Origin: Chthoniobacter flavus
GTDB lineage: Bacteria; Verrucomicrobiota; Verrucomicrobiia; Chthoniobacterales; JACTMZ01
Assembly: GCA_945870655.1 (NCBI GenBank)
Contig: CAMBSX010000004.1
Span: forward strand, 1-42,871
Direction: 5' to 3'
DNA: 42,871 nucleotides
A program made the translations under genes and the position numbers. Under the pieces are notes generated by a model, which searched no databases, was not told the origin of the DNA, and was given only the letters and a program-made list of their open reading frames with translations. Below are positions 20,383 to 30,046 of the stretch, in pieces. Position 1 is the stretch's first letter; each line of letters starts with the position of its first letter.

Positions 20383-20832
20383 TCATTTCCGCTGAAACCC
20401 GTAGACCAGAGCCCAACCGGTGCGCTCTTCGGGAGAGGAAATAATTTCGACGATCGCGTAGTAGGTTCCGGTCGACCGCGGTTTGATCTCGGCGTAGGCG
20501 AAGCGTCCGCGTTGCCAGGATTTGCTTTCGGCGAGGTTGCCCTCCGCATCGTAAATATTGACCCGCAAGGCGGCGCCGTTGATGTCGGTGGCGAGGAAGA
20601 ACATATAGCTGTTCCCGCGGAAAAGCTGGGCGGTGACCGCTTTTTTGTCGCCTTGGCCGAGGTCGCCGCCCCAGGCGTCCTCGCGGATGATCCAGCCGCG
20701 TTCGGCGTAGGGATTGGCCGCCTCGTAAGCGAAAGAAAGCGCATCGTCGACGAATGCACGGGCGCTCGTGGCGGCAAGCACGAGGACGAGCAGCGCGGCG
20801 GGCCAACGGAAACGGGAGGCAGGGCGGTTCAT
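20383..20832 (-). CDS. Exported PPC-like beta-sandwich protein, unknown role
   Basis: 149 residues from ATG 20832, with a strong signal peptide (RWPAALLVLVLAATSARA, cleavage before FVDDAL). The mature domain reads FRGNSYMFFLATDINGAALRV, NIYDAEG, and TGTYYAIVEI. This resembles the bacterial pre-peptidase C-terminal (PPC) fold, in which a binding sandwich caps secreted enzymes. Here it stands alone and lacks any catalytic domain. It is two bases downstream of the larger exported gene and nine bases upstream of phoH. The frame is open far upstream, but the N-terminal extension has no protein-like composition. Confidence 0.72.
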   Translation of the reverse strand: MNRPASRFRWPAALLVLVLAATSARAFVDDALSFAYEAANPYAERGWIIREDAWGGDLGQGDKKAVTAQLFRGNSYMFFLATDINGAALRVNIYDAEGNLAESKSWQRGRFAYAEIKPRSTGTYYAIVEIISSPEERTGWALVYGFQRK

Positions 20833-20834
20833 GG

Positions 20835-21653
20835 TCAGCCGGCTTTGGCCCGAATGAGCTCCACCATCTGCGTGGCGAGGGCGTTGATTTCGGTCACGGT
20901 TTCCTCGGAAATTTCGCTGGGCTGCGACTTTTTGATCAGCGGACCGATGCGCCCGAGGGACTTGCGGATTTCGCCGACAAGCTGCTGGCGTCGCAGGCGC
21001 GGGGTCATTTGGTCGAGTTGGCGATTGAAATAATCGACCAGCATGGGTTGGTAGAGGAGTTCGGCGCGATCGCGGGAATATTTGTCCTTCACAATGGAGG
21101 TAAGCACTTCGGTGCCTCGCAGCCAGCCCCCGAGGCTGACCAGTTGGGCGAGTTGCGCGTCGTTCAATTCGAGCATGGCCTGATTGACATCTTGGAGGGC
21201 GCCGTCGAACTCCCGGCGCACGGCATTCCATTCGCGGGCATCGGCTTTCTCAATGATGCTGTTGCTTCGGGCCACGACGGATTTGCGGACGTTGATCGCC
21301 TCGGCCAGGGTAAGGACATTGCGGCCGATTTTTTTGACCCGCTCGCTGTCCTCGGCTTCCACCGCGACAAAGCCGTCGGCGATGACCGTGCCGAGGAGCA
21401 GGGCCACTTGGGCGCGGTTCGGGCTGGCCGGATAATTTTCTTCCGGCCCCAACTCTCCGCGCCAGTTCGGGTTGCCCAGTTTGTCGAGGACCGTAAAGAT
21501 TTCGCTCGGCACCGGGATGACGACACTATCAACGGTTTCGGCCGGGAATTGACCCAGATCGATGGTTTGGTCCGGTTTCTCCCCGAGGGCGGTGCTCAGG
21601 CAGAGGAGCAGGACAAAAAGGAGGCTTAGAATCACGGTTGCGGGAAATTTCAC
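20835..21653 (-). CDS. Exported helical protein of unknown function
   Basis: 272 residues if GTG 21653 is used. This start gives a textbook signal sequence (KFPATVILSLLFVLLLCLSTALG). The mature part begins with a short extended segment (TIDLGQFPAETVDSVVIPVPSEIF), has a conserved-looking GNPNWRGELG patch, and is then almost wholly helical with heptad-like stretches (about residues 120-265: IIEKADAREWNAVRREFD, LYQPMLVDYFNRQLDQM). I do not recognise a family. The in-frame region upstream overlaps the divergent heptose-kinase gene and is not used. It is the promoter-proximal gene of the phoH unit. Confidence 0.7.
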   Translation of the reverse strand: MKFPATVILSLLFVLLLCLSTALGEKPDQTIDLGQFPAETVDSVVIPVPSEIFTVLDKLGNPNWRGELGPEENYPASPNRAQVALLLGTVIADGFVAVEAEDSERVKKIGRNVLTLAEAINVRKSVVARSNSIIEKADAREWNAVRREFDGALQDVNQAMLELNDAQLAQLVSLGGWLRGTEVLTSIVKDKYSRDRAELLYQPMLVDYFNRQLDQMTPRLRRQQLVGEIRKSLGRIGPLIKKSQPSEISEETVTEINALATQMVELIRAKAG

Positions 21654-21681
21654 TTGGGAACCCGGCAAGATAAAGCATAAA
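21654..21681 (+). promoter_or_regulatory. Candidate promoter for the LPS-precursor operon
   Basis: TTGGGA (21654-21659) and CATAAA (21676-21681) are 16 bases apart in the 37-base gap between two divergent genes. Each box matches consensus at four positions. The -10 box ends nine bases before GTG 21691, so the transcript would be nearly leaderless. This is the only possible place for a promoter if both GTG starts are right, but the match is weak. Confidence 0.3.
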
Positions 21682-21690
21682 AAGCCGGTC

Positions 21691-22707
21691 GTGGAACAAG
21701 TGCCCAGCGCCGCGCGAGTGCAGGAAATCATCGGAAGGATGTCCGGCCGCCGTATTCTCACGGCGGGCGACCTCATGCTCGACGAGTTCATCTGGGGCAA
21801 AGTGTCGCGCATTTCTCCGGAGGCGCCGGTTCCGGTGGTGGCGGTGGACCGCGAGACTTCCTACCCCGGAGGTGCGGCCAATGTGGCGCGCAACCTGCAT
21901 GAGTTCACGGCCCGGACCTCGGTCTTCGGTTTGGCCGGGGAGGATGCCGCGGGCGCGCGTTTGCGGGATCTTCTCGCTGCGGGGGGGATCGGCATGGAAG
22001 GTGTGGTCAGGCGGGAAGGGCCGACCACAGTGAAGACCCGCATTATCGCCCGCACCCAGCAAGTGGTGCGCGTCGACCGCGAATTGGCCGAACCGGCCGG
22101 TCCGACCCAGCGCCAGGCGCTGCTTGACGCGCTGGATGCGGCGCTACCGCAAGCTGATGGCGTTATCCTTGAAGACTACGGCAAAGGCTTTTTCGACGAA
22201 GAAATGTCGGGCGAATTCATTCGCCGGGCACGGGCCGCCGGTTGCGTCGTGGCCGTCGATCCCAATCCGGGCAATCCGCTGGCCTGGCGCGGTGCGACCG
22301 TGGTCAAACCCAACCGGCATGAAGCTTTCGCCGCAGCCGGTCTTCCCTGGAGCGAGCCGGCCTCGCATCCGCTGGAAGACAAACAACTGCTCGCGGCCGG
22401 GGAAATGCTCCTCGCCAAGTGGGAGGCCGACCAACTGCTCATCACGCTGAGCGAACTGGGGATGCTCCTCCTGACCAAGGATGGAGTCCGTCACCACACA
22501 CCGACCCGCGCGCGCGAAGTCTTCGATGTCTCCGGGGCCGGCGACACAGCCATCGCGCTCTACACGCTGGCCCTCTGCGCGGGCGCCACCCCGGTCGAGG
22601 CCTCCGAAATCGCCAACCACGCCAGTGGCGTGGTGGTCGGCAAGCTTGGCACGGCCACGCTCACGCCGGAGGAACTTTTCGCCAGTTTTGCAAACCATGC
22701 CCGCTGA
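21691..22707 (+). CDS. rfaE1: D-glycero-beta-D-manno-heptose-7-phosphate kinase (PfkB family)
   Basis: 338 residues from GTG 21691. This is the kinase half (RfaE1/HldE-N) of heptose activation, phosphorylating heptose 7-phosphate at C1. Landmarks are RILTAGDLMLDEFIWGKVSRISPEAPVPVV at the N-terminus, YPGGAANVARNL, ILEDYGKGFF, AVDPNPGN and the PfkB signature DVSGAGDTAIALY with catalytic Asp285. The adenylyltransferase half of bifunctional HldE is absent: the protein stops after the PfkB domain, so a separate RfaE2 must be elsewhere. GTG 21691 includes the amphipathic VQEIIGRMSG helix expected before the first strand. ATG 21739 would remove it. It overlaps gmhB by 11 bases. Confidence 0.88.
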   Translation: MEQVPSAARVQEIIGRMSGRRILTAGDLMLDEFIWGKVSRISPEAPVPVVAVDRETSYPGGAANVARNLHEFTARTSVFGLAGEDAAGARLRDLLAAGGIGMEGVVRREGPTTVKTRIIARTQQVVRVDRELAEPAGPTQRQALLDALDAALPQADGVILEDYGKGFFDEEMSGEFIRRARAAGCVVAVDPNPGNPLAWRGATVVKPNRHEAFAAAGLPWSEPASHPLEDKQLLAAGEMLLAKWEADQLLITLSELGMLLLTKDGVRHHTPTRAREVFDVSGAGDTAIALYTLALCAGATPVEASEIANHASGVVVGKLGTATLTPEELFASFANHAR

Positions 22708-23239
22708 GCGTCCTGCCGTGTTCTTCGATCGCGACGGCACCCTTATCCGCGAGGTGCACTACTGTGCCAAGCCTTCGCAAGTTCGGGCCTTCGATGGTGC
22801 ACCGGAGGCGCTGGTCAAGTTGGCCGAGGCCGGTTTTGCCCTGATCATCGTAACCAACCAGAGCGGCATCGGGCGCGGCTATTTCACCCGCCAAGATTAT
22901 CACCGGGTGCACGCAGAAGTGCTCGGCCAACTCCGGCCAGCGGAAATCACTGCTGCTTACCATGACGAAAGCACGCCTGACGCACCCAGCCCGCGCCGCA
23001 AACCGTCCGTAGCCATGTTGGAGGAAGCCGCCCGTGAGCACGGGTTGGACCTTGCGCGATCATGGATGGTCGGCGACAAAACCTCCGACATCGAGTGCGG
23101 TAAAAATGCCGGGATGCGCACCGTGTTGGTCGAGACCGGTCACGGCAAAGACCATTTGGCCTGCGGCGCCGACGCTATTACGACCGGCCTGGTCGGCGCG
23201 GTGGACTTCATCCTGAGGCAGTCATCATGTCGGAAGTAA
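22697..23239 (+). CDS. gmhB: HAD-family heptose bisphosphate phosphatase (GmhB-like)
   Basis: 180 residues. Motif I is FFDRDGTL (nucleophile Asp11, acid/base Asp13). Motif II is VTNQSG, followed by GIGRGYFT. RKPS gives the motif III lysine and SWMVGDKTSDIECGKNAG gives motif IV. The position right after motif I and the place in the operon, between heptose kinase and kdsB, fit GmhB, which removes the C7 phosphate of heptose 1,7-bisphosphate. Oddly, the zinc loop of classical GmhB (C-x-H...C-x-C) is lost: the segment here is AYHDESTPDAPSPRRKP with no cysteine. ATG 22697 overlaps the kinase gene by 11 bases, and the end overlaps kdsB by 13. Confidence 0.85.
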   Translation: MPAERPAVFFDRDGTLIREVHYCAKPSQVRAFDGAPEALVKLAEAGFALIIVTNQSGIGRGYFTRQDYHRVHAEVLGQLRPAEITAAYHDESTPDAPSPRRKPSVAMLEEAAREHGLDLARSWMVGDKTSDIECGKNAGMRTVLVETGHGKDHLACGADAITTGLVGAVDFILRQSSCRK

Positions 23240-23958
23240 CCGTTGTCATCCCTGCCCGTTGGGCCTCGACCCGTTTTCCCGGCAAGCCCCTGGTCGCATT
23301 GCGCGGTAAACCGCTTGTCCAGCACGTTTGGGAACGTGCCAACCGCGCCAAACGTGTGGGGCGGGTCATCGTCGCGACTGACGACATGCGCATCGCCGAA
23401 GCTGCTTTTGCTTTCGGGGCGGAAGTGGCGCTGACCTCGCCCAAGCATCCGACCGGCACGGACCGGTTGGCCGAGGTTGCCGGAAAACTCAAATCTGCAG
23501 CTCTCATCCTCAATGTGCAGGGCGACGAACCTGACATCGCGCCGTCGACTATCGACCGTTTGGTCCGGGCTCTGCAGGACGACCCAGCGCTCGGCATGGT
23601 CACCGCGGCCAGCCCGGTGGCCGGTCCGGCCGATGTGCGGAATCCCCATGTGGTCAAGGTTGTCACCGACCTCGCCGGCCGGGCGCTTTACTTCTCCCGC
23701 AGTGTCATCCCGCATGACCGTGATGGACACCGCGGGATCCGGTATCTGCGCCACCAGGGCATCTACGGTTACCGCCGCGAGGTGCTCCTCGCTTTCGTGA
23801 AATGGAAACCCACGCCCCTCGAGCAAGCGGAGAAGCTCGAGCAACTGCGCGCCTTGGAGCATGGCATTGCCATCGGTGTTATTGTGGTGCGCCGCGGTTC
23901 AGTCGGGGTCGATGTCCCCGGCGACGTGGTTAAAGCGGAACGCGCCCTGCGCAAATAA
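23227..23958 (+). CDS. kdsB: 3-deoxy-manno-octulosonate cytidylyltransferase
   Basis: 243 residues, normal size. Activates KDO with CTP to give CMP-KDO for the inner core of LPS. Landmarks are VIPARWASTRFPGKPL at the N-terminus, VIVATDD, PTGTDRLAE, LNVQGDEPDI (metal-binding Asp), YFSRSVIPHDR, YLRHQGIYGYRREVL and LEQLRALEHG. ATG 23227 overlaps the gmhB end by 13 bases and has a weak GAGG eight bases upstream. The stop is directly followed by the start of pyrG, which supplies its CTP. The window lacks kdsA and the KDO transferase gene. Confidence 0.96.
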   Translation: MSEVTVVIPARWASTRFPGKPLVALRGKPLVQHVWERANRAKRVGRVIVATDDMRIAEAAFAFGAEVALTSPKHPTGTDRLAEVAGKLKSAALILNVQGDEPDIAPSTIDRLVRALQDDPALGMVTAASPVAGPADVRNPHVVKVVTDLAGRALYFSRSVIPHDRDGHRGIRYLRHQGIYGYRREVLLAFVKWKPTPLEQAEKLEQLRALEHGIAIGVIVVRRGSVGVDVPGDVVKAERALRK

Positions 23959-25563
<1,605 letters not shown>

Positions 25564-25593
25564 GCGGGGAGATTTTGCCGAGGAGATAAGGAC

Positions 25594-25640
25594 AAAACGA
25601 TGAGGAGGCTCGGGTTATGCTGTATCTCACGTCGTTTTTT
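25594..25640 (+). terminator. Intrinsic-type terminator after pyrG
   Basis: AAAACGA (25594-25600) pairs with TCGTTTT (25632-25638), and TGAG (25601-25604) pairs with CTCA (25626-25629), leaving a two-base CG bulge. The right arm runs into six T residues (25635-25640). The loop is long (about 21 bases) and the outer stem is A/T-rich. It fits the end of the rfaE1-gmhB-kdsB-pyrG operon. Confidence 0.5.
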
Positions 25641-25666
25641 CCGCTACCGTCTTCCAAACTGACTTC

Positions 25667-26623
25667 ATGAACCAACTCGACCAACTCAAGCAATTTACCA
25701 CGGTGGTCGCCGATACCGGCGATTTTGAAAGCATCCGGCAATTCTCCCCGCAGGACGCCACGACCAATCCTTCGCTCATCTTCAAGGCGGTCTCGCAGCC
25801 GGAATACACGCCATTGCTTGACCAGGCGGTGGCCGAGCGCGAAGGGGCGAGCCTGCCGCGCGCGGAATTGATCCCCGCCATCATCGATGATCTGCTGACT
25901 ATTTTCGGGGAGAAAATTCTGCAGATCGTGCCAGGCCGGGTTTCGACCGAGGTGGATGCTCGGTTGTCCTTCGACACTCCGGCCACCATTGAGAAGGCGC
26001 GCAAGTTGATCGGCTTGTATGAAAAGCGGGGAGTTTCCAAAGAGCGGGTGCTGATCAAGATTGCCTCGACGTGGGAAGGCATCCGCGCCGCCGAGGAATT
26101 GCACAAGGACGGGATCAACTGCAACCTTACGCTTCTCTTTTCACTGCCGCAGGCCATCGCCTGTGCCGAGGCCAAGGTGCGGCTCATTTCGCCTTTCGTC
26201 GGCCGCATCTACGACTGGTACAAAGCCAAAACCGGCCAGGAGTACACCGGCGCCGACGATCCCGGCGTGCAGTCGGTGCGGGTCATTTACAACTATTTTA
26301 AAAAATTCGGCTACGAGACGCAGGTCATGGGCGCGAGTTTCCGCAACACATCGCAGATCCTCGAGCTAGCGGGGTGCGATTTGCTCACTATCAGTCCGGA
26401 TTTGCTTGCCGAGTTGCAGGGCTCGGAGGCCTCCGTCACCCGCCAACTTTCGGTCGAGGAAGCCAAGGTGTCCGATCTTTCGAAGCTCGCCATGGATGAG
26501 AAAACCTTCCGCTGGATGCTCAACGAAGATGCGATGGGCACGGAAAAGTTGGCTGAAGGGATCCGCAAGTTCACCGAGGACATCATCAAACTCGAGGCCC
26601 TGATCGCCAAGCGGTTGGCCTGA
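25667..26623 (+). CDS. tal: Transaldolase
   Basis: 318 residues, the length of TalB-type transaldolases. The N-terminus [20 protein letters not shown] leads to DATTNPSLI. The Schiff-base lysine is K131 in [16 protein letters not shown], followed by [33 protein letters not shown] and [10 protein letters not shown] complete the family signature. The enzyme moves dihydroxyacetone units between sugar phosphates in the pentose phosphate pathway. It stands alone after the pyrG terminator and before converging msrA. ATG 25667 has no clear Shine-Dalgarno sequence. Confidence 0.96.
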   Translation: MNQLDQLKQFTTVVADTGDFESIRQFSPQDATTNPSLIFKAVSQPEYTPLLDQAVAEREGASLPRAELIPAIIDDLLTIFGEKILQIVPGRVSTEVDARLSFDTPATIEKARKLIGLYEKRGVSKERVLIKIASTWEGIRAAEELHKDGINCNLTLLFSLPQAIACAEAKVRLISPFVGRIYDWYKAKTGQEYTGADDPGVQSVRVIYNYFKKFGYETQVMGASFRNTSQILELAGCDLLTISPDLLAELQGSEASVTRQLSVEEAKVSDLSKLAMDEKTFRWMLNEDAMGTEKLAEGIRKFTEDIIKLEALIAKRLA

Positions 26624-26655
26624 GACTTTCTCGCCCACCGGCCAGGAAGGGTGCT

Positions 26656-26690
26656 GGAGGAGAAGCGATCCCGCAGCGCTTGTCTCCTCT
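26656..26690. terminator. Bidirectional terminator-like hairpin between tal and msrA
   Basis: GAGGAGAAGCG (26657-26667) pairs with CGCT (26677-26680) and TCTCCTC (26683-26689), with a two-base bulge and a nine-base loop. This gives 11 paired bases, the strongest hairpin in the gap between the convergent genes. The right arm touches the msrA stop codon (26690-26692). No long T run follows on the plus strand. Confidence 0.5.
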
Positions 26691-27289
26691 CACTCTCGGC
26701 CCAGCCCCGCTGCTTTTTCGTCCAGCTTCTTGAGCTTCGGCCGGATGACCACTTGATTGTAGGGGTGCATCGGGTTCTCGCGGTAAAAATCCTGATGGTA
26801 ATCCTCCGCGGGGTAGAACTTGGTGAGCGGGCCGATTTCGGTGACGATGGGAGATTTGCTTTTGGTCTGCGCGCGGGTCTTTGATTCGTTGGCGATCCGC
26901 ATTTGGTCGTCGTTTTCCGTCAGGATAATCGAGCGGTATTGCGGGCCGGTGTCGGCCCCTTGACGATTGAGGGTGGTCGGGTCGTGCGCCTCCCAGAAAA
27001 GATCGATGATCTTTTCGTAGGAAATCTTTGCCGGGTCGTACTCTATTTGCACCACTTCGGCATGGCCGGTTTTGCCGGTCCCGATTTGTTCGTAGGTCGG
27101 GTTTTCGGTTTGTCCGCCGGCGTAGCCGGAGACAACGGAGATGATGCCGGGGAGGCGTTCGTAAACGGCTTCGACGCACCAGAAGCATCCTCCTCCGAGG
27201 GTGGCTGTTTCGGTTTTCATAGGCTCGGGATCCGCTTGGAGGGTTGCTGTCAGCGCGGCGACAAGTGCCGCGGCCAAAGGGGTTCTCAT
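26690..27289 (-). CDS. msrA: Peptide methionine sulfoxide reductase A, exported
   Basis: 199 residues. A signal peptide ([19 protein letters not shown]) precedes the catalytic domain, so the enzyme is likely periplasmic. GGGCFWC carries the catalytic Cys35. [51 protein letters not shown] and [11 protein letters not shown] are MsrA landmarks. It reduces the S-sulfoxide of methionine in damaged envelope proteins. It overlaps the msrB gene by four bases. Most bacterial MsrA proteins are cytoplasmic; here both partners carry signal peptides. No MsrP/MsrQ gene or thioredoxin-like donor is near, so the electron donor is unknown. Confidence 0.93.
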   Translation of the reverse strand: MRTPLAAALVAALTATLQADPEPMKTETATLGGGCFWCVEAVYERLPGIISVVSGYAGGQTENPTYEQIGTGKTGHAEVVQIEYDPAKISYEKIIDLFWEAHDPTTLNRQGADTGPQYRSIILTENDDQMRIANESKTRAQTKSKSPIVTEIGPLTKFYPAEDYHQDFYRENPMHPYNQVVIRPKLKKLDEKAAGLGRE

Positions 27290-27813
27290 TCTTTTGCCTC
27301 CGGCGCAAATTTGAGTGATACGGAATTGACGCAGTAGCGCAGGCCGCTGGGTGGGGGGCCGTCAGGAAAAACGTGACCAAGATGGGCGTCGCATCGGGCG
27401 CAGAGGATTTCCTCGCGGGTCATGCCGTGGCTGCGGTCAACTTCGGTGATCACATTTTCCTTGGCCACCGGTTGGAAAAAACTCGGCCAGCCCGTGCCGG
27501 AGTCGAATTTGGCATCGGAGCGGAAAAGAGGCAGGTCGCAGCAGACGCAGGAATAGACACCCGACTGTTTGGTGTCATGAAAGGCGCCGCAGAAGGGCCG
27601 CTCGGTGCCCTTGCCGCGGGCAACCTCGTAAACCTCACCATTACCCAGCTGGGCGCGCCATTCCGCATCGGTTTTGATCACTTTTTTCACAGCTTGTACG
27701 GGCAGATTGTTACCCATCTCGTCGAGCAAGACAACGTCCACGAGGGGTGCGGCGGATTCTTGGGCCGCGGCGGTGGTGAGGACAAGCAACGATAGGAGGA
27801 GGGCCTTGATCAT
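27286..27813 (-). CDS. msrB: Peptide methionine sulfoxide reductase B, exported
   Basis: 175 residues. The N-terminus [18 protein letters not shown] is a signal peptide. The catalytic Cys161 is in [12 protein letters not shown]. Two CxxC pairs that bind zinc are seen at 89-92 (CVCC) and 138-141 (CARC). [10 protein letters not shown] and [15 protein letters not shown] are diagnostic for MsrB. Cys75 in RPFCGAF is a possible resolving cysteine. It handles the R-sulfoxide, complementing MsrA. It is the first gene of the msrB-msrA pair and follows ppk1 by 68 bases. The two activities are often fused in one protein; here they are separate but overlapping genes. Confidence 0.94.
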   Translation of the reverse strand: MIKALLLSLLVLTTAAAQESAAPLVDVVLLDEMGNNLPVQAVKKVIKTDAEWRAQLGNGEVYEVARGKGTERPFCGAFHDTKQSGVYSCVCCDLPLFRSDAKFDSGTGWPSFFQPVAKENVITEVDRSHGMTREEILCARCDAHLGHVFPDGPPPSGLRYCVNSVSLKFAPEAKE

Positions 27814-27857
27814 GAAGGAATGTTGAGCGGGAGAGGGGTAAAGTCAAAGGCCGAAGG

Positions 27858-27878
27858 GCGCTCCCGCCGTCGGGGCGC
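27858..27878 (-). terminator. GC-rich hairpin between ppk1 and msrB
   Basis: GCGC ends and an inner CCG/CGG stem enclose an ACGG loop, with an interior loop of one and two bases. It lies a few bases after the ppk1 stop on the minus strand and is followed by a TTTGACTTT-like stretch. A modest candidate for a ppk1 terminator or attenuator. Confidence 0.3.
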
Positions 27879-27881
27879 GGG

Positions 27882-29951
27882 TTAGGCTTGGTCGGCGGCG
27901 CGGCGTTTGCGGCGCCGGGCGGCCTCGGCCAGAAATTCCTCCTGGGCGTCCCAAGGCGACTCGCCCGGAGGGACGGGGAGGTAGGATCCGTCGGGTTGGA
28001 GGATGCGGGCTTTGACGTTGTCCTTGGCGAAGGTGTCAATGATGTCCTGCACATGTTCCTTCATGCCCCTGGCTTCCACGGGGAAGACGGCCTCGACGCG
28101 GTGGAAGGAGTTGCGCTCCATCCAGTCGGCGCTGGCGATGAAGTAACGCGGATCCCCCGCATTCTCGAAACGATAGATGCGGCTGTGCTCGAGAAAGCGG
28201 CCGACAATGCTGCGCACTTCGATATTTTCGCTCACGCCGGGTAACCCCGGGCGCAGAGCACAGATGCCGCGGACGAGTAGTTGCACTTTGACCCCGGCGC
28301 GCGAGGCGCGGTAGAGGGCCTCGATGATTTCCTCCTGCACCAACGCATTGAGCTTGGCGTAAATCGCGGCCGGCTTGCCGGCGCGGGCATTTTCGATTTC
28401 ACGATCGATGAGCGAGAGGATCTCCTGATGCAGATGCCACGGGGCGACAAGCAGGCGGTTGGGTGGCGGTAGTTGGGATACGCCGGTGACCGTGTTGAAA
28501 AGGTTGGCCACGTCCTCGGTGATCTCGGGGCGTGCGGTGAAGAAGCTGAGGTCGGTGTAGAGCCGTGCGGTGGATGGATGGTAGTTGCCGGTGCCGAGAT
28601 GGACGTAACGGCGGATGCCGTCGTATTCCTTGCGCACCACCATGGCCATTTTCGCGTGGGTTTTCAGTCCGGCCACGCCGTAGACCACGTCCACGCCGGC
28701 CTCGCGGAGTTGGCGGGCCCACTTGATGTTGGCCGCCTCGTCGAAGCGCGCCTTCAACTCGATGGCCACCACGACTTGCTTGCCTTGCCGGGAGGCTTGG
28801 ACGAGCAGCGGGATGAGCGGCGAGTCGGAGCTCGTGCGGTAGAGGGTTTGTTTGATGGCCAGAACCTGCGGGTCTTCGGCCGCCTGACCGATGAAGTCGA
28901 GGACGGTCTGGAAGCTGTCATAGGGGTGATGGAGGAGGATGTCACCCTTGCGGATGTGGAAGAAGATATCGTGTTCCTCGCCAAGGCCGACGACGGTGAC
29001 GGGGGTGAAGCGTTTGTATTTGAGGTCGGGCCGGTCGAGTTCGGTGGCGACCGGCATGAGACGCACCAGGTTGAGGGGCCAGTCGACGCGGTAGACGTCT
29101 TCCTTGTCCAAACTGAAGATGTCGCAAAGGCGTTTGGTCAGCTCTTCCGGGGTATCATACACCTCGAGGCGGACGGCATTGCCGCGGTTGAGTTTGCGCA
29201 GCTCATCCTCGATGGCGCGGAGGAGGTTGCGGGCTTCTTCCTCGTCGACGTAGAGGTTGCTGTTGCGGGTGATGCGGAACATGTAAGCACCGCGAACCTT
29301 GACCCCGTGAAAGAGGCGCCCGACATGTGCTTGGATCAAATTGCCGAGGAAGATGAAGTCTTGGCCGTCGCCACCGTTCTCCGGGAAGGGCAGGAGTCGC
29401 GGGAGAATGCGCGGGATCTGGACAACGGCGAGATCGGTGCTGAGGTCGTCTCCTTCCAGCTCGACGATGAGGTTGAGGCTTTTATTGAGGAGTTGCGGGA
29501 AGGGGTGCGCGGGATCGATGGCCAGCGGAGTGAGCACGGGGAAAACCTCGCGCCCGAAGTAGTCGTCGAAGTGGGCGCGCACTGCCGGGTCGACGTCGGG
29601 GTAGTGGTGGAAGCGTACACCGTTCTCCGCGAGCTGCGGTTTGATTTGCTCGCGCCAGCAACCGTATTGCGCGGCAACTAGCTCGCGCACGCGGTGGAAG
29701 ATGGCGGCCAATTGCTGCGCGGCGGTCAGACCGTCCGGCCCGGTGGCTTGCGATCCGGCTTGGACGACTTGCTTGAGCCCGGCCACCCGAACCTCAAAAA
29801 ATTCGTCGAGGTTGGAGGAGACAATGCAGAGGAATTTGAGGCGCTCGAGCAGGGGAACGGCCTGGTCCTTTGCCTGATCAAGGACGCGGCGGTTGAACTC
29901 GAGCCAGCTGAGCTCGCGGTTGATGAAAAATTTGGGATCTCCCAGGTCCAT
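27882..29951 (-). CDS. ppk1: Polyphosphate kinase 1
   Basis: 689 residues, normal for PPK1. The N-terminal domain begins FFINRELSWLEFNRRVL. SSNLDEFFEVRVAGL, LTPLAIDPAHPFP and the HPYDSFQTVLDFI segment follow. The phosphohistidine region is VAGLKTHAKMA, with IRRYVHLGTGNYH next to it. The C-terminal phospholipase D-like domains have SRAGVKVQLLVRG and IASADWMERN. It makes and breaks polyphosphate using ATP/ADP. A basic tail (ARRRKRRAA) ends the protein. ATG 29951 (MDLGDPKFF) is used. A further in-frame start at 29978 would add nine residues. The gene diverges from degP across less than 100 bases. Confidence 0.97.
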   Translation of the reverse strand: MDLGDPKFFINRELSWLEFNRRVLDQAKDQAVPLLERLKFLCIVSSNLDEFFEVRVAGLKQVVQAGSQATGPDGLTAAQQLAAIFHRVRELVAAQYGCWREQIKPQLAENGVRFHHYPDVDPAVRAHFDDYFGREVFPVLTPLAIDPAHPFPQLLNKSLNLIVELEGDDLSTDLAVVQIPRILPRLLPFPENGGDGQDFIFLGNLIQAHVGRLFHGVKVRGAYMFRITRNSNLYVDEEEARNLLRAIEDELRKLNRGNAVRLEVYDTPEELTKRLCDIFSLDKEDVYRVDWPLNLVRLMPVATELDRPDLKYKRFTPVTVVGLGEEHDIFFHIRKGDILLHHPYDSFQTVLDFIGQAAEDPQVLAIKQTLYRTSSDSPLIPLLVQASRQGKQVVVAIELKARFDEAANIKWARQLREAGVDVVYGVAGLKTHAKMAMVVRKEYDGIRRYVHLGTGNYHPSTARLYTDLSFFTARPEITEDVANLFNTVTGVSQLPPPNRLLVAPWHLHQEILSLIDREIENARAGKPAAIYAKLNALVQEEIIEALYRASRAGVKVQLLVRGICALRPGLPGVSENIEVRSIVGRFLEHSRIYRFENAGDPRYFIASADWMERNSFHRVEAVFPVEARGMKEHVQDIIDTFAKDNVKARILQPDGSYLPVPPGESPWDAQEEFLAEAARRRKRRAADQA

Positions 29952-30046
29952 GGGCAGCCATGCAGTCTCCAGCCGCACCCCGGGAAAGACAAGAGAAAGG
30001 CGAGAGGTCCTTTGCCGCCGGTGTGGTGTGTGGTAGTGTGGACAGC

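Noticed and set aside
28473-29681. Plus-strand frame of 402 codons across ppk1
   Set aside because: Acidic, valine-rich reading typical of the complement of ppk1; ppk1 has full family motifs.
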